Positions 59,061 through 64,000 of a DNA stretch of 64,000 bases are shown in pieces (within the stretch, counting starts at the first letter, position 1; every line of letters starts with the position of its first letter). The stretch comes from Candidatus Anstonella stagnisolia. GTDB taxonomy: Archaea; Micrarchaeota; Micrarchaeia; Anstonellales; Anstonellaceae. The position numbers were made by a program, and so were the translations under genes. Where the stretch lies: positions 62,001 to 126,000 of the forward strand of contig CABMCJ010000004.1 of assembly GCA_902384585.1 (NCBI GenBank), written 5' to 3'. The notes beneath the pieces were generated by a model that made no database searches, was not told the DNA's origin, and saw only the letters and a program-made list of their open reading frames with translations.

Positions 59061-59966
59061 TCAGAGCGCAACTTTCAAGCCAAGCTCTTTCTTGAGCTCG
59101 CGGTAGCGGTTGCGTATAGTTACCTCGGTAACACCTGCAACGTCTGCAACCTCTTTCTGAGTGCGCCTCTCGCCGTATATTGCGCTTGCAATGTATACTG
59201 CTGCCGCCGCAACGCCAGTTGGGCCTCGCCCGGAAATAAGCCCCTTGCTTATTGCCTTCTTGAGGAGCTGGATTGCCTTTTCCTGCACTTGTCCCGAGAG
59301 CTTGAGTGCTGCCGTGAATTTGGGCACGTATTGCCCCGGGTCAGTGAGTGGGACATCAATGTCAAGCTCGCGGCGCACAAACCTATAAGCGCGCCCAATT
59401 TCTTTCTTCTCAATTCCCGAGACTCTTGAAATCTCGTCAAGCGTCCTTGGGATTCCCTGCATCCTGCAGGTTGCGTATATTACTGCGGACACAACGCTCT
59501 CAATGAGCCTTCCGCGAATGAGCTCTGCCTTTATGCATTTGCGGTAAAGCAGGGCCGCGCTCTCGCGGATTGCGTCTGGCAATCCGAGGTAAGAAGCAAT
59601 CCTGTCAAGCTCGGAAAGCGCAATCGCAAGGTTCCTCTCCATCGAGGATGCGATTGATGCCCTCTTGTGCCATTTGCGCATCCTGTAAAGCTGCGCCTGT
59701 TTTTTCGGGGAGATTTTCGCGCCGCGGATGTCGCGGTTGTACTGGTCAATCTCAGTAACAAGGCCCTTGTTTGGCCTCATAAGCTTTATTGGCGCGCCGC
59801 CTCTTGCGCGCTTTTCGCGCTGCTCGGAGTCAAACGCACGCCACTCTGGGCCTGAGTCTTCCATGTTCTCAGCCACTATAAGGCCGCAATTTGAGCATAC
59901 GACTTCGCCTTTTTCGTAATCGCGCGTCAGTTTCCGGTTTCCGCATTCAGGGCACTTATCAACCAT
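59061..59966 (-). CDS. tfb: transcription initiation factor TFB
   Basis: This 301-aa protein is the archaeal TFIIB homologue that bridges TBP-DNA and RNA polymerase. It has the N-terminal zinc ribbon CPECGNRKLTRDYEKGEVVCSNCG, the B-finger/linker region with EWRAFDSEQREKRARGGAP, and two cyclin folds (residues about 110-200 and 210-300) including the ATCRMQGIPRTLDEISRVSG and GVTEVTIRNRYRELK helices. I start at MVDKCPECGN, a few bases after GGGGGTT; the longer ORF adds 19 unconserved residues. Confidence 0.95.
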   Translation of the reverse strand: MVDKCPECGNRKLTRDYEKGEVVCSNCGLIVAENMEDSGPEWRAFDSEQREKRARGGAPIKLMRPNKGLVTEIDQYNRDIRGAKISPKKQAQLYRMRKWHKRASIASSMERNLAIALSELDRIASYLGLPDAIRESAALLYRKCIKAELIRGRLIESVVSAVIYATCRMQGIPRTLDEISRVSGIEKKEIGRAYRFVRRELDIDVPLTDPGQYVPKFTAALKLSGQVQEKAIQLLKKAISKGLISGRGPTGVAAAAVYIASAIYGERRTQKEVADVAGVTEVTIRNRYRELKKELGLKVAL

Positions 59967-60107
59967 AAAACAACCCCCATAATACTTGTGTAGCATTCGG
60001 ACTAAAGCTTGAACTCGATCCAAAGTTACAAAGTTTTAAAAAGATATTTCTAATTGTGTAATGAACCCCTTTATAAATGTTTGCCTAAAAGTAGTGGTAA
60101 AAGCTGC

Positions 60108-60182
60108 TTATCTTGTGAGGAAATACACAAGCACAACTATGGCGCAAATGAGCACTGTTGCGAATACAAGATTGCCTACCAT
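60108..60182 (-). CDS. 24-residue single-helix membrane microprotein
   Basis: The minus strand reads ATG-GTA-GGC-AAT to a TAA, encoding MVGNLVFATVLICAIVVLVY followed by FLTR. This is one uninterrupted membrane helix with a single basic residue at the end. A TTTTATAAG box is centred 26 nt before the ATG, matching the leaderless promoters of confirmed genes in the window. It is too short for the ORF track. The same TATA serves mre11 on the other strand. No function can be assigned; small helices of this kind often stabilise membrane complexes. Confidence 0.55.
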   Translation of the reverse strand: MVGNLVFATVLICAIVVLVYFLTR

Positions 60183-60203
60183 GCAATTATAAGAGTGTTT
60201 TCA

Positions 60204-60213
60204 CTTATAAAAC
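60204..60213. promoter_or_regulatory. shared TATA box, 24-aa microprotein (minus) and mre11 (plus)
   Basis: CTTATAAAAC lies 26 nt before the microprotein ATG at 60182 on the minus strand and 38 nt before the mre11 ATG at 60246 on the plus strand. Confidence 0.5.
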
Positions 60214-60245
60214 TAGCGTTTTGGCAGTTTTTCATTGGTGTTTGC

Positions 60246-61409
60246 ATGATAATAGGCATAGTTTCTGACACTCATTTCGGATTCTCACGCTTTGAAAACG
60301 ACGCATACGAACAGGGCAGGCAGGCAATCCTTGAGGCTGCTAAGCAATGCGACCTCCTCCTTCTTCCCGGCGACATATTCGACATCCGCATAGCAAAGCC
60401 GGAAACAATCGCGCAGGTTGCAGGGATACTTCTTGAGGCAGGAAAAATACTTGGGGAAAAAGAGTGCGCAAAGCATTCTGGCAGCAGAAGCATTGTCCCT
60501 ATAATCGCGATACATGGAACGCACGAGAGGCGCCCGCACGAGCTCGTAAATCCCATACAGCTCATGGAATCCGCCGGCTTGCTTGCGGACGTGCACAACT
60601 CCACGCTTCTCTTTGAAAAGAACAAGGAGAAAATTGCGATAAGCGGAATCGGCGGAGTTCCTGATGACCTTGCAAAAACCGCGCTTGAGAGCATGAAATG
60701 TGCACCCTCTTCAAGCGCATTCAACATTTTCATGCTGCACCAGTCTTTTTCTGAAATGATACCTTCGGGGGAGGAAATGCTTTCCCTTGATGATTTGCCC
60801 CAAGGGTTTGATTTGTACATATGCGGGCATTTGCACAAGCGGGCATTTTTGAAAAATGATACAATACTTATCCCTGGAAGCACAGTGATAACGCAGTTGC
60901 GCGAGGAAGAGCAGGAGGAAAAGGGATACGTTCTCTATGATACGGCAGAAAAAAGGGCAAAATTCGTCCCAATAGACTCTCGCCCATTCTTTTTTCGTGA
61001 GATAAAATTGGAAAATGCAAATGCGCAGGCTGCAAAAGAGGCAATTGAGGATGAAATTTCGCGCGCAAATTCCTCTGCAGGTGGAAAGGCTCCCCTCATA
61101 AAAATAAAAGTCTCCGGCACGCTCGCAAATGGATTAAGCCCGGCTGATGTGCGAATTGGCGCATTTGGGGAAAATATTTTCATTGAAACCGCATTTTCCG
61201 CGCCTGATTTAAAGGAAAAACTCCAAAGCATACGCTCCAAGCACGAGGAGAAGCTTTCTGCTGCGGAGTATGGGATGAAAATGCTAAGGGACAAGCTAGT
61301 AGAAGCAAAAATTGAACATCTTTCGGACGAAGAGACGTTCCTTCTTTTGCAGGAAAATCCTGAAGAATTCGTAAAAAGAATAAAAGAGAAAAAGATTGCA
61401 GTTACTTAG
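60246..61409 (+). CDS. mre11: DNA repair nuclease Mre11
   Basis: This 387-aa protein is the nuclease subunit of the Mre11-Rad50 double-strand-break repair complex. I start at MIIGIVSDTHFGFSRFEND, the expected N-terminal phosphoesterase motif; the ORF track adds 64 unrelated residues. Further metal-site motifs are LLLPGDIFD, AIHGTHERR and YICGHLHKR. The C-terminal 150 residues are divergent (capping and Rad50-binding). Rad50 and HerA/NurA are not in the window. Its end overlaps serS by eight bases in convergent orientation. Confidence 0.93.
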   Translation: MIIGIVSDTHFGFSRFENDAYEQGRQAILEAAKQCDLLLLPGDIFDIRIAKPETIAQVAGILLEAGKILGEKECAKHSGSRSIVPIIAIHGTHERRPHELVNPIQLMESAGLLADVHNSTLLFEKNKEKIAISGIGGVPDDLAKTALESMKCAPSSSAFNIFMLHQSFSEMIPSGEEMLSLDDLPQGFDLYICGHLHKRAFLKNDTILIPGSTVITQLREEEQEEKGYVLYDTAEKRAKFVPIDSRPFFFREIKLENANAQAAKEAIEDEISRANSSAGGKAPLIKIKVSGTLANGLSPADVRIGAFGENIFIETAFSAPDLKEKLQSIRSKHEEKLSAAEYGMKMLRDKLVEAKIEHLSDEETFLLLQENPEEFVKRIKEKKIAVT

Positions 61410-62667
61410 GATAGTCCAATCTCTTTTCCCCAATGTACTTTTGCAGGGCTTTTGGAATGTCCACCCCATTCTCATCCTGATAGTTCTCAAGAACCGCAAT
61501 CATTGTCCTTCCAATTGCAAGCCCGCTTCCGTTAAGCGTGTGCACGAATTCAGGCTTTCCATCCTTCCAATAGCGTATGTTCGCCCTTCTTGCCTGGAAG
61601 TCCGTGCAGTTTGAGCACGAGGAGATTTCCCTGTATTTGCCTTGCGAAGGAAGCCATACTTCCAAATCATACGTCTTTGCAGCTGCGAATCCCATATCAC
61701 CGGTGCAAAGGAGCATCCTGCGATAAGGCAATTCCAGTTTCTCAAGTATGTGTTCCGCATCCTCAGTCATTTTCTCAAGCTCTTCAAACGAATTTTCAGG
61801 CTCTGCAAATTTCACAAGCTCAACCTTGTTGAACTGGTGCTGGCGCATTATTCCCTTTATGTCTTTTTGGTATGAGCCAGCTTCGCGCCTAAAGCATGGA
61901 GTGTATGCGCAGAATTTTACTGGAAGCTGCTCTTTTGCAATTATTTCTCCCGCAAAGTAATTCGTTACCGGCACTTCCGATGTCGGAATAAGATAAAGCT
62001 CATCCCTTTCGCACTTGTAAAGCTCTTCTGCAAATTTTGGCAGCTGCCCGGTACCCGTCATTGTTTTTGCATTCACCAGAAGCGGCGGGTACATTTCCGT
62101 ATACCCTCTTTTGGTGTGCTCATCTATCATGAAAGATACGAGCGCACGCTCCATTTTTGCGGCAATTCCCTTTAGGAATACAAAGCGGTGCCCAGCGACC
62201 TTTGCGCCCCTTTCAAAGTCTATTATGCCAAATTTCTCTGAGATTTCATAATGTGCGAGCGCATTTGGAATTTTGAGCGGCTTGCCGTGCTTTTTTGCTT
62301 CCAAGTTTCCGCCCTCGTCCGGCCCAACTGGCACGCTTTCGTGCGGAATATTCGGGATTGTGAGCAAAATTACGTTCATCTGCTCCTCAAGGAATGCAAC
62401 TTGCTCGTCAAACCCCTTTATTTTTGAGGATACTTCCTGCATTTTTGCAATAATGCCGGAAACGTCTTTTTTTTGCTTTTTCCCCTCTGAAATTTCAAGC
62501 GAATGCTTGTTCCTCTCTGCCTTGAAGGTGTCCGCCTTTGCCTTTAGCATCCTCCAGTCAGCGTCCAGCGAAAGAAGCTTGTCCACAATCGCAATATCCG
62601 CGTTCCTTTTTTGCAGGGCATCCTTTAGCGCCTCTGGGTTTTCGCGGAAAAGTTTTATTGAAATCAT
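61402..62667 (-). CDS. serS: seryl-tRNA synthetase, common (bacterial-like) type
   Basis: This 421-aa class II enzyme charges tRNA-Ser and probably tRNA-Sec if present. The N-terminal coiled coil (residues about 25-100) is the tRNA-binding arm. Motif 2 is YTPCFRREAGSYQKDIKGIMRQHQF and motif 3 HTLNGSGLAIGRTMIAVLEN. The TTSEVPVTNYF-like TSEVPVTNYFAGE and ELYLIPTSE lie before. It is eleven bases after serA on the same strand, so serine synthesis and charging are linked. Confidence 0.95.
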   Translation of the reverse strand: MISIKLFRENPEALKDALQKRNADIAIVDKLLSLDADWRMLKAKADTFKAERNKHSLEISEGKKQKKDVSGIIAKMQEVSSKIKGFDEQVAFLEEQMNVILLTIPNIPHESVPVGPDEGGNLEAKKHGKPLKIPNALAHYEISEKFGIIDFERGAKVAGHRFVFLKGIAAKMERALVSFMIDEHTKRGYTEMYPPLLVNAKTMTGTGQLPKFAEELYKCERDELYLIPTSEVPVTNYFAGEIIAKEQLPVKFCAYTPCFRREAGSYQKDIKGIMRQHQFNKVELVKFAEPENSFEELEKMTEDAEHILEKLELPYRRMLLCTGDMGFAAAKTYDLEVWLPSQGKYREISSCSNCTDFQARRANIRYWKDGKPEFVHTLNGSGLAIGRTMIAVLENYQDENGVDIPKALQKYIGEKRLDYPK

Positions 62668-62678
62668 GCTATCATAAC

Positions 62679-63563
62679 CTATTTTGCAAGCAGGTCTTTT
62701 AACTTTTGCACAAGTTCGCTTCCAATCCTCAATTGCGCCTCCTTTGTGCTGCCCGCTATATGGGGCGTGAATACAACGTTTGGAAGCTCAAGGAGTTTTC
62801 CAGAGTATGGTTCTGCAGAGTATACGTCAAGCGCAGCGCCCGCGATTTTATTGTTTTTCAGGGCAGCATAAAGCGCTTCCTCGTCCACAATTTCGCCGCG
62901 CGCAGTATTCACAAGGCATGCGCTTGGTTTCATGAGCGCAATTCTTTCCGCATTTATCATGCCTTTTGTATTTGCATTTGCAGGCACGTGCAACGTGACA
63001 AAATCCGAGAGCTTAAGCACGTTCTCAAGGGTTTCCTTTTTCACTTCATAGTCGCATTTTACTTCAACATCGTTGTAATAGAGCACTTTCATGCCAAGCG
63101 CATGGGCTTTCCTTCCAACAAAAGAGCCTATCCTTCCAAACCCTATTATGCCAAGGGTTTTTCCTGCAAGCTCAGAGCCTGTGAGGTCTTTTTTTGCCCA
63201 CATCTTTTGGCGCATGAGCGCATCCGCGCGCGGAATCTGCCTTCCAAGTGCAAACATGAGTGCAATTGCAAGCTCTGCAACCGCGTTCGTGGATGCCCCT
63301 GGGGTATTTATCACTGTAATTTTCCTTTTTTCGCACTCCTTTACGTCTATTGTGTCCAGCCCCACGCCTCCCCTTGCAACTATTTTGAGCTTTGGGGCGT
63401 TCTTGAGAAGTTCGGCAGTAACTTTTGTTGCAGAGCGCACAACAAGCACTTCCGCATCAATAAGCGAGGCATTGAGGTCCTTTGGCTTGTATTCAACGTG
63501 CCCAAGCCTGCTCATCTCCGCAACTACTTCGCCTTCCATGTTGTCGGCAATAACTATTTTCAT
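62679..63563 (-). CDS. serA: D-3-phosphoglycerate dehydrogenase, short form
   Basis: This 294-aa protein is a D-2-hydroxyacid dehydrogenase of the SerA kind, first step of serine synthesis. NAD-binding is LGIIGFGRIGSFVGRKA; catalytic residues are Arg in RGGVGLDTID, Glu near EIVDEEALYAAL and His in FTPHIAGSTKEAQ. It lacks the C-terminal ACT domain, so serine feedback is unlikely. GGTGG lies five bases before MKIVIADNM. It is 11 nt before serS and 18 nt after the class V aminotransferase in a compact operon. Confidence 0.9.
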   Translation of the reverse strand: MKIVIADNMEGEVVAEMSRLGHVEYKPKDLNASLIDAEVLVVRSATKVTAELLKNAPKLKIVARGGVGLDTIDVKECEKRKITVINTPGASTNAVAELAIALMFALGRQIPRADALMRQKMWAKKDLTGSELAGKTLGIIGFGRIGSFVGRKAHALGMKVLYYNDVEVKCDYEVKKETLENVLKLSDFVTLHVPANANTKGMINAERIALMKPSACLVNTARGEIVDEEALYAALKNNKIAGAALDVYSAEPYSGKLLELPNVVFTPHIAGSTKEAQLRIGSELVQKLKDLLAK

Positions 63564-63581
63564 TTTCCCACCCATTCGCTT

Positions 63582-64000
63582 CTATTTCTGCAAAACTTCC
63601 CGTATGTATCCAAAAGCAATGTCAAGCTCCTCTTTTGTGAAATGCCCTATGTGGCACACGCGGAAGAACCGCCCTTTCAGCTCCCCGAAATCCCGCGCAG
63701 TTACAAGCCCGTATTTGTCCTTGAGCCTTTTGCGTATGTCGTCTGCGTTTTCCAGAATAAAACCTGTGATGGTTGGGGAATAGAAACCATTTTCTGAAAA
63801 TACCTCTTTTCCAAGGCTCTTTACAAATTCCCTTGAGTATGCGGCGCCCTCAAGGTGCCTTTTGCGGTGTGCGTCCAGCCCGCCCTTTCTCTCTATGAGT
63901 TCAAGTGCTGCCTGCACAGCATACAAAAGCGAGACCGCAGGCGTTGTAGGCGTTTGGAAAGTTTCCATTTCCTTTTTGTATTTCCTTACATCAAAGTAGA
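63582..64000 (-). CDS. class V aminotransferase, C-terminal part (partial)
   Basis: The frame is open to the right window edge beyond the ORF-track Met (63968): residues YFDVRKYKKEMETFQTPTTP precede the listed sequence. The TPTTPAVSLLYAVQAALELI segment and the end RFFRVCHIGHFTKEELDIAF match the small domain of class V aminotransferases, the group that includes archaeal phosphoserine and alanine-glyoxylate/serine-pyruvate aminotransferases. The PLP Lys is outside the window. With serA downstream, phosphoserine transaminase is the most likely role. Confidence 0.85.
   Translation of the reverse strand, partial: YFDVRKYKKEMETFQTPTTPAVSLLYAVQAALELIERKGGLDAHRKRHLEGAAYSREFVKSLGKEVFSENGFYSPTITGFILENADDIRKRLKDKYGLVTARDFGELKGRFFRVCHIGHFTKEELDIAFGYIREVLQK

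Noticed and set aside
62706-63797. 363-aa ORF on the plus strand
   Set aside because: Antisense of serA and the aminotransferase; Cys/His/Arg/Phe-rich shadow without motif or start signal.

Overview
ORGANISM. This is an archaeal chromosome segment. It encodes TFB, aMBF1, MCM, FEN1, Mre11, two RNase P proteins (Pop5 and an Rpp30-like protein), L15e, aIF2-beta, aIF1A, Rio1, Trm5, RtcB, a CTP-type riboflavin kinase and the archaeal variant of the mevalonate pathway. Many genes have a TATA box 24-28 nt before an ATG with no Shine-Dalgarno (leaderless pattern); others have GGTGA-type sites, and several are coupled by ATGA overlaps. Small genes, split metabolism and an intron-bearing tRNA suggest a DPANN-like lineage (Diapherotrites/Micrarchaeota-like), but that placement is inference from gene content only.

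LAYOUT. 1-0.5 kb: the 3' end of a membrane-protein gene and a small basic protein. 0.5-7.7 kb, minus strand: six consecutive, tightly coupled genes for polytopic membrane proteins that are paralogues of one another (a shared juxtamembrane motif, a shared LxRxFxPTRxxG motif and a shared C-terminal tail). 8.8-17.0 kb, plus strand: a 1026-aa signal-peptide/single-TM protein, a 950-aa protein in the same frame after one TAG, and a Cys-rich lipoprotein with a lysozyme/lytic-transglycosylase-like domain. A 296-aa orphan lies between the two arms. I consider this about 17-kb locus the best candidate for an undescribed envelope-spanning (secretion, conjugation or surface) machine. 17-31 kb: AdoMet decarboxylase, a zinc-ribbon protein, L15e-rnp3-rnp2, an acyltransferase, RtcB, tRNA-Arg(CCG), an Xre/DUF2178 pair with a perfect palindromic operator, MetRS, MCM, endonuclease III and tRNA-Arg(TCT) with two apparent introns. 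31-36 kb: UPF0147, MarC and a mevalonate-5-phosphate to isopentenyl-phosphate operon (UbiX, UbiD-type decarboxylase, aconitase X large and small subunits). 36-40 kb: a DUF308 protein and a divergent redox pair, a blue-copper lipoprotein facing an FAD oxidoreductase/ferric-reductase-like membrane/Rieske fusion. 40-50 kb: a ParB/Srx-fold protein, RbkR-like riboflavin kinase, aMBF1-FEN1, S2P-type protease, two divergent RecA/KaiC-like proteins, NrdR and a presenilin-like protease. 50-64 kb: aIF2-beta, aIF1A, Rio1, Trm5, LeuRS, TFB, a 24-codon membrane microprotein, Mre11, and a serine operon (class V aminotransferase, SerA, SerRS).

HOW THE GENES WORK TOGETHER. UbiX supplies prenylated FMN to the UbiD-type decarboxylase acting after aconitase X. 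RtcB ligates RNA ends of the kind produced by splicing of the intron-bearing tRNA-Arg(TCT). SerA and the aminotransferase make serine (via phosphoserine) beside the gene that charges tRNA-Ser. Three divergent gene pairs appear to share one near-palindromic TATA box. No CRISPR array, intact insertion sequence or rRNA was seen. All functional calls come from reading motifs; no database search was possible.
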